Assembly: GCA_002313335.1 (NCBI GenBank)
Contig: DCBC01000118.1
Span: 1-14,427 of the forward strand
DNA length: 14,427 nt
Origin: Porticoccaceae bacterium UBA1117
GTDB taxonomy: Bacteria > Pseudomonadota > Gammaproteobacteria > Pseudomonadales > Porticoccaceae
Direction of reading: 5' to 3'
Positions 1-9,346 of this stretch are shown here, piece by piece; the stretch's first letter is position 1; every line of letters begins with the position of its first letter. Below the pieces are notes generated by a model. The model saw nothing but the letters and a program-made list of their open reading frames with translations, ran no database searches and was not told the origin of the DNA. The translations under genes were made by a program, and so were the position numbers.

Positions 1-112
1 TTAGGACTATTTGATCGGCCATGTCATTCAAATAATGAATACTGGTTATCGCTAACGCCCGTAATCCCTGACTTCAAAAGACTAAGGCCCTCTCTAAGCT
101 GCACGCCACTGG

Positions 113-140
113 TTGACAATTTCCGCTGAACACCTATAGT
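113..140 (+). promoter_or_regulatory. Predicted sigma70 promoter of gltA
   Basis: A perfect -35 hexamer TTGACA (113-118) is followed after 16 bp by TATAGT (135-140), which matches the -10 consensus at 5 of 6 positions. Transcription would start near 147, giving a leader of about 40 nt before the gltA start codon. This is the strongest promoter-like sequence I noticed in the window. Bases 1-112 show no coding frame and no other element I can name. Confidence 0.7.
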
Positions 141-188
141 TGCCAATCGAGTTTTTGACCCATTACACACGTTTTTTAAGGAATAAGT

Positions 189-1475
189 ATGACGGATCGC
201 AAAGCAACCCTAATAATTGACGGCGAAACCCCTATAGAGCTGCCAATACTCAAAGGCACTAGAGGTCAGGACGTCATTGATATCGGGACTCTAGGAAGTC
301 ACGGTTACTTTACTTATGACCCAAGCTTTACGGCAACAGCGTCTTGCCAATCGGACATTACTTTTATTGATGGCGAGAAAGGTATTCTGTTGCATCGTGG
401 TTATCCAATTGAGGTGCTTGCCGACAAGTCAGACTACATAGAAGCATGCTATTTACTCCTAGAAGGTGCACTACCGACCAAAGAACAAAAAGAAAAGTTC
501 GAACATACTATTAAATATCACACTATGGTGAACCGCTCCATAGAGCATTTTATTAGCGGCTTTAGATATGACGCCCATCCAATGGCTATGCTATGTGGGT
601 TAGTTGGCGCTATGTCGTCTTTTTACCATGATTCACTGGATATTACTGATCAAGAGCATCGAACAATTTCAGCACATCGCTTAATTGCGAAAATGCCGAC
701 CATTGCCGCCATGTGTTACAAGCACTTTATCGGACAACCCTTTGTATACCCTGATAATGCGCTTTCTTATTCTGAGAACTTCCTGCATATGATGTTTGGA
801 ACGCCCTGCGAGAAGTATGAATGCCATCCTGCTCTTGCCAAAGCAATGGATAGGATTTTCTTGTTACACGCCGATCACGAACAGAATGCATCAACATCAA
901 CTGTACGTTTAGCGGGTTCATCAGGTGCTAATCCGTTCGCTTGTATCGCAGCAGGTATTGCTGCGCTTTGGGGACCTGCACATGGTGGCGCCAATGAAGC
1001 GGTCCTGAGCATGCTCGATGAAATTGGCCATGAAGATAATATTGAAGAATACATTGCTAAGGCGAAAGATAAGAACGATCCATTCCGTTTGATGGGTTTT
1101 GGCCATAGGGTTTATAAGAATTATGATCCGAGAGCCACAGTTATGCGCCAAACATGCGATGAGGTGCTTGAAGTCCTTGGCGTAGAAAACGATCCTCTGT
1201 TTAGATTAGCCAAGAAACTCGAAAAAATTGCTCTCGAAGATGAATACTTTGTCAGTAAGAAGCTTTACCCCAACGTAGACTTCTACTCTGGCATCATTCT
1301 TAAAGCAATGGGGATTCCAGAAGAGATGTTTACGGTGATTTTCGCTACCGGCCGTACCGTTGGATGGATATCGCACTGGAACGAAATGATTACTCACCCG
1401 TATCGCATTGGCCGCCCACGCCAACTCTATACGGGATCTGATGTCCGTGACTACACGCCGATCGACGAGCGATAG
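189..1475 (+). CDS. gltA: Type II citrate synthase
   Basis: Condenses acetyl-CoA and oxaloacetate to citrate, the entry step of the TCA cycle, in the cytoplasm. The 428 residues match the proteobacterial hexameric type II enzyme (E. coli: 427). The catalytic triad is visible: His265 in GPAHGGAN, His306 in [14 protein letters not shown] and Asp364 in NVDFYSG. The N-terminal small beta domain, with [18 protein letters not shown], is typical of the NADH-sensitive Gram-negative type. The ATG at 189 is supported by AAGGA at 178-182 with 6 nt spacing. It is transcribed alone: a strong promoter lies upstream and a hairpin terminator lies 30 bp after the stop. In many gammaproteobacteria sdhCDAB lies divergently upstream of gltA; the window begins too close to test this. 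Nothing is missing or unusual in the protein. Confidence 0.98.
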   Translation: MTDRKATLIIDGETPIELPILKGTRGQDVIDIGTLGSHGYFTYDPSFTATASCQSDITFIDGEKGILLHRGYPIEVLADKSDYIEACYLLLEGALPTKEQKEKFEHTIKYHTMVNRSIEHFISGFRYDAHPMAMLCGLVGAMSSFYHDSLDITDQEHRTISAHRLIAKMPTIAAMCYKHFIGQPFVYPDNALSYSENFLHMMFGTPCEKYECHPALAKAMDRIFLLHADHEQNASTSTVRLAGSSGANPFACIAAGIAALWGPAHGGANEAVLSMLDEIGHEDNIEEYIAKAKDKNDPFRLMGFGHRVYKNYDPRATVMRQTCDEVLEVLGVENDPLFRLAKKLEKIALEDEYFVSKKLYPNVDFYSGIILKAMGIPEEMFTVIFATGRTVGWISHWNEMITHPYRIGRPRQLYTGSDVRDYTPIDER

Positions 1476-1504
1476 ATCTAACCAGCGGATACCACATTTA
1501 AAGA

Positions 1505-1538
1505 CACAAAAAAGGCAGCCTAAGCTGCCTTTTTTGTG
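1505..1538. terminator. Bidirectional rho-independent terminator between gltA and the amidohydrolase gene
   Basis: A perfect 15-bp stem (1505-1519 pairing with 1524-1538) closes a 4-nt CTAA loop. The GC core is GGCAGC/GCTGCC and the flanks are A6 and T6, so either strand ends in a U-tract. It lies 30 bp after the gltA stop and 20 bp after the stop of the minus-strand gene, so it can serve both converging units. Confidence 0.93.
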
Positions 1539-1557
1539 GATGTTATATTCTATTTTC

Positions 1558-4500
1558 TTAGTGGACCCAATGGTGCCTTCGCGACTTCTTTTCTAACGCT
1601 TTCGCTGTCGCCGCAGGCATAGCGTTGATATCTAAGCGCTCAAAAAAGAGAGGCTCTATTTTAGAGGTACCGCTTCCTATTTCTGACATATCAGCAACAT
1701 CATATAAACGACCGTTAATCATAGTGTGTGTGATCATCTCACTGCGACGGATGTTAGAGAGCACCTGGCCATCCATAATAACGATATCCGCTAACTTGCC
1801 CACCTCAATAGAGCCCAAGTCATCTGCCATACCCAGCGCTAAACTTGGGTCATAAGTAGCAGCTCGCAGCGCCTCCCAAGGCGTAAAACCACCCTGATTA
1901 AGCATCCACATTTCCCAATGCGCTGCCAGCCCCTCTCTTTGGCCATGAGCGCCAATCAACACGCGTACGCCGGCATCACGTAATTTCTTCGCATAGGCCG
2001 CAACTTTTATATGGTTATAGTGATCATCGGGGGCAGTGGGTCGGCGAATCGAGCGAGGCTCGACAATATAGCGAGGAACATAGCGTGTTAAACGAGTATT
2101 TTCCCAGACATTAGTACGGTCATACCAATACTTTTCGCCTTCTAAACCACCATAAGAAACCACCAGTGTAGGATTATAAGCCATATCAGTCTGAGCCCAG
2201 AATTGAGTAAGATCATCGTACCCGGTAGCAATATTCAGCGAGTGCTCTAAGGTTGTATGGCCATCAGCAATCATACTCATATTTTGGTACAGCTTACCGC
2301 CACCCTCTGGCACCACCATTAATTCAAGATCACGCGCCGCCTTAAGTACCTGTTGTCGCTGCTCGCGGCGGGGTTGGTTGTAACTCTTTACCGATACGGC
2401 GCCCATGTCTTTGAGGCGTTGCAAGTGAAAAAATGCGTCATCATAGCTGTCAATTCGAGCGTGTGCCGTTGGTGAGTTGGCGCCATAAACAATGGTTCCT
2501 GTGGAGAAAATTCTTGGCGCTAAAATCTGTCCGCTCCTCTGTAATTCAGAAGCGGCAAATATTTCAGAACTGTCATTAGAAGGATCATGGATAGTGGTCA
2601 CACCAAACGCTAGACTAGAGAGATTATTCCAATTCTGCTGTGGAATAATTTCTTCGTTTGCTTGAGAGCCATGGGCATGTCCATCAATCAAACCAGGGGT
2701 CAATGTTTTGCCGCTGACATCAATTCTTTGGGCATCCGCAGGAATAGAGACCTCGCCAACCTTACCTACTGCAATAATCCGATTGTCTTGCACTACAACT
2801 ACGCCATTACTAATTACTTCTTGAGAATTATCAGCATCTCTCATGGTAACAACTTGCCCACCCACTAATGCGATAGTCGAAACAGGCTTGTCGGCTACTT
2901 GAGAAAACTCCAAATTTAGGCCCTCAGATACGGGTTCTGGCAATTCATCGGGAGCACCCGCCAAAAAACTGAACGCTTGATTCAATTCTCTGCTGAACAC
3001 AGTCGGCCCATGAGACCAGCTAAGTCTATCGCTACCTGCAGACCAGCTTAAATATTCACCGGCACGTTTGGAGACCTGAGCTAACGGTAAACTACCATCT
3101 TCCACACCTAGTTCCTGCTGTAAACCAGTGCTTAAAAATGGCGCCACAAAGGCGTTGTTTTGATGTGTATAAGCGATCCATTTTCCATCGGGTGAAAGCT
3201 GATATTCAGTCACCTTATCACCCTTCAATAGCGCCCTCTCATCCCTGCCATTTAAATCAACGCTATAAAGCTCAAGCTCTGTGTACTTACTGTCAGGTGC
3301 GTAATCAGTAAAATAAAGCCGATCTTCATCCGCGGAAAAGTGTGCATTGAAGCCATTCTCAATGACTTTCTCCATAGTCTTAGCTTTTCGGTCAGCGATA
3401 TAAATACCCGGCTCCATGGACCATTCCGGCGACAATAGGTAACCGCCAGTGACTCGACGAAAAACGATACTATCCCCCGCGGGTGAAAACTTAGGCTCGA
3501 CGTAAATGCCAGGTTCAGTGGTAATAATGGAACCTTTGCCACCCTCTGTACTAACTACGTTAACCGACCCAAGACCTTTGTCGCTCCAGGTTGTGTAGGC
3601 TATTGATTTGCCGTCACGCGAGAAGCTCGGATAAAACTCGTCATGATCATTCTGACGGGTCAATCGTTTGACACGACCACTTTTTATATCATGAAGATAT
3701 AATTTACCCAGCGCTTGATAAACCACCGAGTCGTTGGTGGGTGACATACTGGCCCACCGAATCATCTTTACCGTAAAAGTATCCGGCGCTACAGCCACAG
3801 CGTAGCGTGGCGGACGTTGTATCTGTTTTTCAATCTTGATGTGTATTGGGATAACGGTAACATCTAAGTTTTTGATGGCTAGTTTGTGAAGTTTACCGGC
3901 AGTCCAATAAACAATATGCTTACCATCTGGGGTCCAATCAAAATAAGCAAAATTACCCTCCGAACCAAATGTTTCCTGATGGTCCCTCTCCATTTCTGTG
4001 GAAAGCCTGCGGTCAATTCCGGATTTTAGATCTTTCAAATACAAAACAGTTTTTGTATCTTCGCGCTTGAGATAAGCCATGTATTTCCCATCGGGCGAAG
4101 GGGTTGGCACAATCGCGCCCCCGGCGCCACCGATATAACTGGACGATTCTCCTGTTTCAAGGTCATGGCGCATAATATTAAACAGTTCGGTTGTCGCATT
4201 TTTGCCGTATTGCCAAATTCGGCCTGAGGTAACATCATCGGTGTAGTAAAGATATTTGCCATCCGGTGAAAAGGCTGGGTCCGTCATGTTTTTTTGAGTA
4301 TGTGGTCCGTAGGCTCGTTCGGTAACCATGACTCCAGAACCCCCGGATCGATGGTACATCCAGATCTCACCTGCTGGGATTGAGCGCGATGACATAAAAC
4401 CTTTGGTAACCGCAACATAGTTACCATCAGGGCTCCAGCTGGGCGTATGGATAAGAGCTGTCTTCTCAGTGCTAATTTGGCGAGGATTACCACCATCTGA

Positions 4501-4884
4501 ATCCATAACCCACAAATTAGAGGCACCATCACGGTCGCTAATAAAAGCTATCGATTTACCGTTAGGGCTGTATGCTGGCTGCATATTCCAATCAAACCCA
4601 TGAACCAGTGGTTTACCCTCGCCTCCATTAATAGACACCGTATAAATATCACCGAGCATATCAAAAGCTATCGTTTGCCCATCTTGACTAACGCTGAGAT
4701 TTGACCAAGTACTTTCAACAGTATCAATAGTAATAGTCTTCAGCTCACCTTGTGGTTGGGTGACATCCCATTTATCACCCTCTTCCTCATCGTCAATATC
4801 TGCGGAAAATACAGGCACGACCATAAGGCAACACAACAGGGAGAGTAATACAGCATAAGACTGCTTCTTGAGGGGATTAATCAT
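1558..4884 (-). CDS. Exported TolB-like beta-propeller / amidohydrolase fusion protein
   Basis: A 1108-residue two-domain protein. Residues 1-28 form a signal peptide (KK, a hydrophobic run, then VFSA) with no lipobox, so the mature protein is probably periplasmic. Residues of about 40-620 carry at least eight PD40/WD40-like motifs (YSPNGKSIAF, WSPDGNYVAV, FSPDGKYLYY, PSPDGKYMAY, WTPDGKHIVY, FSRDGKSIAY, FSPAGDSIVF, LSPDGKWIAY), as in TolB and DPP-IV-like propellers. From about 670 to the end is an imidazolonepropionase-like amidohydrolase: HxH metal ligands His736/His738 in LIDGHAHGS, Lys833 in VKSYNQP as a candidate carboxylated lysine, His881 in LEHS, and GSIEVGKLADIVIMDG near the end. The usual catalytic Asp motif GTD is replaced by GAHGQ (His980). 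Substrate unknown; relatives include Xaa-Pro dipeptidases and cyclic amidases. It lies 181 bp downstream of the RND gene, so it may have its own promoter: TATAAT reads on the minus strand at 4899-4904, but I see no good -35. Confidence 0.88.
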   Translation of the reverse strand: MINPLKKQSYAVLLSLLCCLMVVPVFSADIDDEEEGDKWDVTQPQGELKTITIDTVESTWSNLSVSQDGQTIAFDMLGDIYTVSINGGEGKPLVHGFDWNMQPAYSPNGKSIAFISDRDGASNLWVMDSDGGNPRQISTEKTALIHTPSWSPDGNYVAVTKGFMSSRSIPAGEIWMYHRSGGSGVMVTERAYGPHTQKNMTDPAFSPDGKYLYYTDDVTSGRIWQYGKNATTELFNIMRHDLETGESSSYIGGAGGAIVPTPSPDGKYMAYLKREDTKTVLYLKDLKSGIDRRLSTEMERDHQETFGSEGNFAYFDWTPDGKHIVYWTAGKLHKLAIKNLDVTVIPIHIKIEKQIQRPPRYAVAVAPDTFTVKMIRWASMSPTNDSVVYQALGKLYLHDIKSGRVKRLTRQNDHDEFYPSFSRDGKSIAYTTWSDKGLGSVNVVSTEGGKGSIITTEPGIYVEPKFSPAGDSIVFRRVTGGYLLSPEWSMEPGIYIADRKAKTMEKVIENGFNAHFSADEDRLYFTDYAPDSKYTELELYSVDLNGRDERALLKGDKVTEYQLSPDGKWIAYTHQNNAFVAPFLSTGLQQELGVEDGSLPLAQVSKRAGEYLSWSAGSDRLSWSHGPTVFSRELNQAFSFLAGAPDELPEPVSEGLNLEFSQVADKPVSTIALVGGQVVTMRDADNSQEVISNGVVVVQDNRIIAVGKVGEVSIPADAQRIDVSGKTLTPGLIDGHAHGSQANEEIIPQQNWNNLSSLAFGVTTIHDPSNDSSEIFAASELQRSGQILAPRIFSTGTIVYGANSPTAHARIDSYDDAFFHLQRLKDMGAVSVKSYNQPRREQRQQVLKAARDLELMVVPEGGGKLYQNMSMIADGHTTLEHSLNIATGYDDLTQFWAQTDMAYNPTLVVSYGGLEGEKYWYDRTNVWENTRLTRYVPRYIVEPRSIRRPTAPDDHYNHIKVAAYAKKLRDAGVRVLIGAHGQREGLAAHWEMWMLNQGGFTPWEALRAATYDPSLALGMADDLGSIEVGKLADIVIMDGQVLSNIRRSEMITHTMINGRLYDVADMSEIGSGTSKIEPLFFERLDINAMPAATAKALEKKSRRHHWVH

Positions 4885-5065
4885 TGTTTTCTATACCTAT
4901 TATAAAATGAGCCATCTGAGCTAAAATCAAAGCTTTTACTGCGCATATACTATCTCATACCCTGGGTGATTGGGAGTGAATTATAGTAACCAAAAGACAC
5001 GCAAGGCATGGAAGTTTGATCGGATATAGTGGCCAGAATAACGCCTTAAATCTGTGTTTTGCGCG

Positions 5066-8000
5066 TTATGCTAATTCCGCTGAAGCAGCCAATTCTTCAA
5101 GCTGCTGTTCAGTATGATGGTCTGAGGATAGCCATAGATAGACAGACGGAAGCACGAACAGCGTAAATAGCGTACCAACCACCATACCGGCAACCAAAAT
5201 AATCCCTATACTATTTCGTGCCTCCGCACCTGAGCCGACCACCAACACTAAAGGTAAGTGACCCAGTACTGTGGCCCCCGTGGTCATCAAGACTGGCCGA
5301 AGGCGTGTCGCCGCACCTTGTTTAATCGCATCTAACTTACTTAACCCTAGAGCCTGCATTTGATTGGCAAATTCAACGATTAAAATAGCATTTTTAGAAA
5401 TTAATCCTGCAAGCGTAATAAACCCTACCTGTGAATAAATATTAATGCTGGTCAGGTCTAAAAACGTAAACAGCAAGGCCCCTGAAAATGCCAAGGGAAC
5501 AGAGCCGATAATGACGATGAGTGGGTCGCGGAAGCTATTAAACTGAATCGCTAATACAAAAAATACCACGATGAGAGCTATACCTAAAACGCCAAGAAGG
5601 GTATTACCCTCAGCACGCATCTGCCTTGATTCGCCGGCATAATCCAGCGTGTAATGATTGGGGAGAACATCCTTTGCCGCAGTCTCAAGAGCCGCCAGAG
5701 CCTGCTCTCTGGTCATCCCTGGGATTACCCCACCAAACACACGGAAAGAGTTCTTTTGCTCAAACTTACCCAAAAATCGTGGTGCGGCGGTACGAGTTAA
5801 ATTAGCAATCGCCGACAGCGGAATCAGATCTCCGGTAGCGTTACTAATTTTAATATCCATCAACATCTCAGGGTCTGAGCGCAACTGCCGGTCAACCATA
5901 GGAATGACGCGGTAGGCCTTTCCGCTCAGATCAAATCGGTTGACATAATTACCGGATAAGAGAAAGCTCACTTGACGGCTAATGTCACTCAGATTCATCC
6001 CCAAGTCAGCCACTTTCTCACGATCAATTTCAAACTTAGCCTGGGGTAAATCGATGCGCAAGTCGGTGTCAGCAAACATAAAAACCCCACTGGCATAAGC
6101 TGCTGCCACCATAGCTTCAGCGTAAGGTAGTGCGACTTCAGGACTGTCTGTAGACTGCACCACCAGCTCAATATCAAAGTTACCAGCGGTGGGTAATGCC
6201 GGACTCAGTATTGGGAAGCTCTTAACCCCCGTTACCCCCGATAAGTTGGCAAAAGTCTTCCAACGCAGATCATGGACCGTGACATCACGATCGTTATATT
6301 TGACAAAGTTTTGACCACCAAAGCTGCTGGATGGAAACACTATCTGCCACATATCTGCCGTTGCAGGCAATGACGCCATTGCGTCCACAACATCACCCAT
6401 GTACCTCGTCGTGTAATCAAGAGAAGCTTCTGGCGGGCCACTGGTAATGACCGATATAGAGCCCTGATCTTCGGTAGGCGCCAATTCCTGCTTGGAAAGC
6501 ACGAAAAGTGGGAGTATTAAAAGCGTAAAGAAGACCGCCACCACAGCGACCTGCGCATTATTCTGGAGGGTTACATTAAGCATTTTTTTATAACGGTTTT
6601 GCAACATTGAGAAACGCGCATTGACCCACTTCGTGTAACGCCCTTCTTTGCCTCCTTCAGCACAAACATAAGCGCTCATAATGGGCGATAGCGTTATAGC
6701 TACCACACCAGAAATTAACACCGCCACCGCCAAGGTAAAGGCAAACTCTTTAAACAAGACGCCGGTTAACCCAGACAAAAACCCTATTGGGGCGTAGACC
6801 ACAGCCAGCGTTAATGTCATACCTATAATCGGTGCTAATAACTGCCGAGAGCTTTTCAGAGCCGCCTCAGTGCGACTCATCCCTTCGCGCATAAATCGAC
6901 CAACATTTTCCACCACTACAATGGCATCATCGACCACCAGGCCAACGGACAGCACAATGGCTAAAACTGTCAGCAGATTTAGAGAAAAACCCATTAAAGA
7001 CATTGCTGCAATAGCCCCTAATAATGAAATAGGGATGGTAACTAACGGCACTAGGGCCGTGCGTAAGGAACCCATAAACGCTACCACCACAATGCCGACT
7101 AACAGCACTGTCTCTATCAAAGTGATAAAAATCTCTCTTAGTGCATCGCGCATGTAGGTAGTAATATCGTAGCCGACTCGGATACTCATCCCCTTGGGGA
7201 GGGTCGGATTAATCTCATCAATTACCGTATAAAGACGATCTGCAATCGCTATTTCGTTAGCACCCGGCAAGGGCCAAACCGAAATAAAGACTGTTTGCCG
7301 CTGATTTATACGCGCATCTGTTGTCCCCTCCTCTTCACCCAAACCGACTCGTGCAATATCCTCTAAACGCACCTGAATACCATCTTTTTCACGTATCACT
7401 AGTCGACGAAAATCATCAACTGTCTGCAGCGCAGTATTGGCTAATAAATCAATTCTTTGAGATGAATTCTCGGTCCGCCCCATAGTGGCAATAACATTAT
7501 TACTGCGCAGCGCCGCTTCAATTTCGGTGGCACTTAAATTGAAGGCCTCCATCTGATCGGGCTTGAGCCAGACGCGCATCGCTGGCAGTCTCCCACCAGG
7601 TAGAGCAACACGCTGAACACCAGGAATAGCGGCGAGTATAGATGTGACACGACGACTAAGATAATCAGTAGCTTCAGCTCGGCTAATATCCTCATACACC
7701 ACATCTAGGTAGAAACCGGCATTAGGGCGGTCTGCCCTGGATACCTCAACCGATGGATCTTCAGCACCTGCGGGCAACTCAAAACGAATTTGGTCAAGCC
7801 GAGTGGATAACTCTGCCAATGCGTTTGTGCTGTTTTCATTAAGATTTAACCATACGGTGACCAGACTAAAACCCGCGGTCGTAACTGAATCGATATAATC
7901 AATACCGGGCACCGTGGAGGCCGCGCGTTCGATGGGATCAGTTACAAAACCCTGCACAACATCCGCTGGCGCACCTACATAGGGAGTGCTGATAACCAGT

Positions 8001-8188
8001 GACGAACTTTCAATTTGAGGGAACTGTGAGATAGGAAGATTTGACGCGGCTTTTAGGCCCATCAACACCAACATAATACAAATAGAAACAGACAGAACCG
8101 GACGGTGGATGAAAATATCAGTCCACTTGGGTTTGCTTAATCTCTTGTCTTCTAGCTTATCCGATAATTGCTTCGCTTCAATACTCAT
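5066..8188 (-). CDS. RND (HAE1-type) efflux pump, inner-membrane subunit
   Basis: Proton-driven drug or amphiphile exporter of the AcrB/MexB superfamily; the 1040 residues are the normal length. A short cytoplasmic head leads into TM1 (PVLSVSICIMLVLMGL), then the first periplasmic loop starting LPISQFPQIESSS. The TM4 proton-relay pair is Asp420-Asp421 in GLVVDDAIVVVEN and the TM10 lysine is Lys932 in GLISKNAILIVEFAN, so the proton path looks intact and the pump should be active. The N-terminal region resembles MexI/MexW-type pumps more than AcrB (from memory, not aligned). Its ATG lies 5 bp after the adaptor stop, and its GGAG ribosome site (8197-8200) is embedded in the end of the adaptor gene, so translation is coupled. 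No outer-membrane channel gene follows; a shared TolC-like protein encoded elsewhere is implied. Confidence 0.95.
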   Translation of the reverse strand: MSIEAKQLSDKLEDKRLSKPKWTDIFIHRPVLSVSICIMLVLMGLKAASNLPISQFPQIESSSLVISTPYVGAPADVVQGFVTDPIERAASTVPGIDYIDSVTTAGFSLVTVWLNLNENSTNALAELSTRLDQIRFELPAGAEDPSVEVSRADRPNAGFYLDVVYEDISRAEATDYLSRRVTSILAAIPGVQRVALPGGRLPAMRVWLKPDQMEAFNLSATEIEAALRSNNVIATMGRTENSSQRIDLLANTALQTVDDFRRLVIREKDGIQVRLEDIARVGLGEEEGTTDARINQRQTVFISVWPLPGANEIAIADRLYTVIDEINPTLPKGMSIRVGYDITTYMRDALREIFITLIETVLLVGIVVVAFMGSLRTALVPLVTIPISLLGAIAAMSLMGFSLNLLTVLAIVLSVGLVVDDAIVVVENVGRFMREGMSRTEAALKSSRQLLAPIIGMTLTLAVVYAPIGFLSGLTGVLFKEFAFTLAVAVLISGVVAITLSPIMSAYVCAEGGKEGRYTKWVNARFSMLQNRYKKMLNVTLQNNAQVAVVAVFFTLLILPLFVLSKQELAPTEDQGSISVITSGPPEASLDYTTRYMGDVVDAMASLPATADMWQIVFPSSSFGGQNFVKYNDRDVTVHDLRWKTFANLSGVTGVKSFPILSPALPTAGNFDIELVVQSTDSPEVALPYAEAMVAAAYASGVFMFADTDLRIDLPQAKFEIDREKVADLGMNLSDISRQVSFLLSGNYVNRFDLSGKAYRVIPMVDRQLRSDPEMLMDIKISNATGDLIPLSAIANLTRTAAPRFLGKFEQKNSFRVFGGVIPGMTREQALAALETAAKDVLPNHYTLDYAGESRQMRAEGNTLLGVLGIALIVVFFVLAIQFNSFRDPLIVIIGSVPLAFSGALLFTFLDLTSINIYSQVGFITLAGLISKNAILIVEFANQMQALGLSKLDAIKQGAATRLRPVLMTTGATVLGHLPLVLVVGSGAEARNSIGIILVAGMVVGTLFTLFVLPSVYLWLSSDHHTEQQLEELAASAELA

Positions 8189-8193
8189 TATCT

Positions 8194-9300
8194 CTACTCC
8201 ATTAATGGGGCAGTAGTTTGAAGCACCGCGTCGGTCACAACGGCATTCACAAGGATATTCTCACGTAATTTAAAAGAGCCATTGGCGGCGACCCTTTCCC
8301 CGGCGTTCAACCCACTCAACACCAGTATTTTTTGATCGTTTTCCGCGCCCAACTCAACGGTCCGTCTTGACGCTCGCTCTGGGGCATCGGCCCCCTCTTC
8401 CGAGGGATTTAATACATACACATTAGCACCCATCGCGTCATAGCGAACAGCTGATGCTGGCACCTGAATAAGACGAGAAATCGCCCCAATGGGCACACTC
8501 ACCCTGACAAAAGAACCCGGAAGAAGACCATCACTCGCGTTGGCCTCGGCCCGGTAGCGCACGTTACGCGACTGCGAGTCGACCCACGAGTCTCTTGCAA
8601 TGACAACAGCACCGCTTTCGGGATAACCCATCAAACTCATACTGTCGCCAACTGCTAGGCTAGCCTGCTGTTGGGGAAGGCTAAAATCCACCCAAATTTT
8701 GGTATCTGTACCGACCAGACGTGTTATCACATTACCCGCGGCTAGATACTGGCCCATCTTTAATTCGTGTAATCCAGTGCTGGCATCAAAAGGTGCTAAG
8801 AGTGTTTTCTTTGCGATTGTTGCATCTAGGGCCGCGACTCTAGCGGACGCCGCATTAAACTGTGCTTTGGCATTATCTAGCGCCTCTGCCGATGCAACCC
8901 CAGTCTTTGCTAACGTAGTGTTACGCTCTAGCAGCAACTTAGCAATTGTCGTGTTGGCCATTGCGGCGTCTCTTTGAGCAAGTTCCTCGGCAATCTCAAA
9001 CTGCACTAAAAGCTGTCCTTTAGTCACTTTCGCTCCAGGCTCAAAACCAACTTTCTCGATACGCCCAGGCAACTCATTACTCAAATCAACTGAGCTTTTT
9101 GCGACCACTTCTCCTGTTGCCGTTACAGTTTTCTGCCACTCTACTGGTTTGGCAATAGCCAACTCGACTGATTCCATAGGCTCAGGAAAAGAAGCACCAA
9201 AGGCAATGGCCGCTTGGATCTGGTTGTATTTAAAGAGGCCCAAAATTACCACAACGCTTATACAACCGCCTACGACAATAGACCAACTTTTTACTTTCAT
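8194..9300 (-). CDS. RND periplasmic adaptor (membrane fusion protein)
   Basis: Periplasmic adaptor linking the RND pump to an outer-membrane channel. The 368 residues show the standard order: an N-terminal signal anchor (residues of about 7-22, IVVGGCISVVVILGLF) without a lipobox, first lipoyl half (VDLSNELPGRIEKVGFEPG, then KVTKGQLLVQFE), a short alpha-helical hairpin rich in Ala/Glu/Lys (about 105-165), second lipoyl half (TLLAPFDASTGLHELKMGQYL), beta-barrel (IWVDFSLPQQQASLAVGD) and membrane-proximal domain (PGSFVRVSVPIG onwards). The short hairpin resembles MexH-like adaptors rather than the longer AcrA type. AGGA at 9307-9310, 6 nt before the ATG, supports the start. It is the first gene of the pump pair and lies only 46 bp after miaE, so it may be read through from miaE or driven by a promoter inside miaE. 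Which compounds are exported cannot be told. Confidence 0.93.
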   Translation of the reverse strand: MKVKSWSIVVGGCISVVVILGLFKYNQIQAAIAFGASFPEPMESVELAIAKPVEWQKTVTATGEVVAKSSVDLSNELPGRIEKVGFEPGAKVTKGQLLVQFEIAEELAQRDAAMANTTIAKLLLERNTTLAKTGVASAEALDNAKAQFNAASARVAALDATIAKKTLLAPFDASTGLHELKMGQYLAAGNVITRLVGTDTKIWVDFSLPQQQASLAVGDSMSLMGYPESGAVVIARDSWVDSQSRNVRYRAEANASDGLLPGSFVRVSVPIGAISRLIQVPASAVRYDAMGANVYVLNPSEEGADAPERASRRTVELGAENDQKILVLSGLNAGERVAANGSFKLRENILVNAVVTDAVLQTTAPLME

Positions 9301-9346
9301 CTTTAATCCTTTAACCTACTATTTGATGTGTAGTTTGAGCCGTTTT

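Noticed and set aside
1..60. Possible end or start of a divergent sdhC gene at the left edge
   Set aside because: sdh genes often lie next to gltA, but the minus-strand frames here hit stops within a few codons, so no coding part is inside the window.
6870..7157. 95-codon plus-strand frame inside the RND gene
   Set aside because: Lies opposite the TM4 region of a complete, conserved pump. The low-complexity Thr/Ser-rich translation is typical of an antisense shadow.
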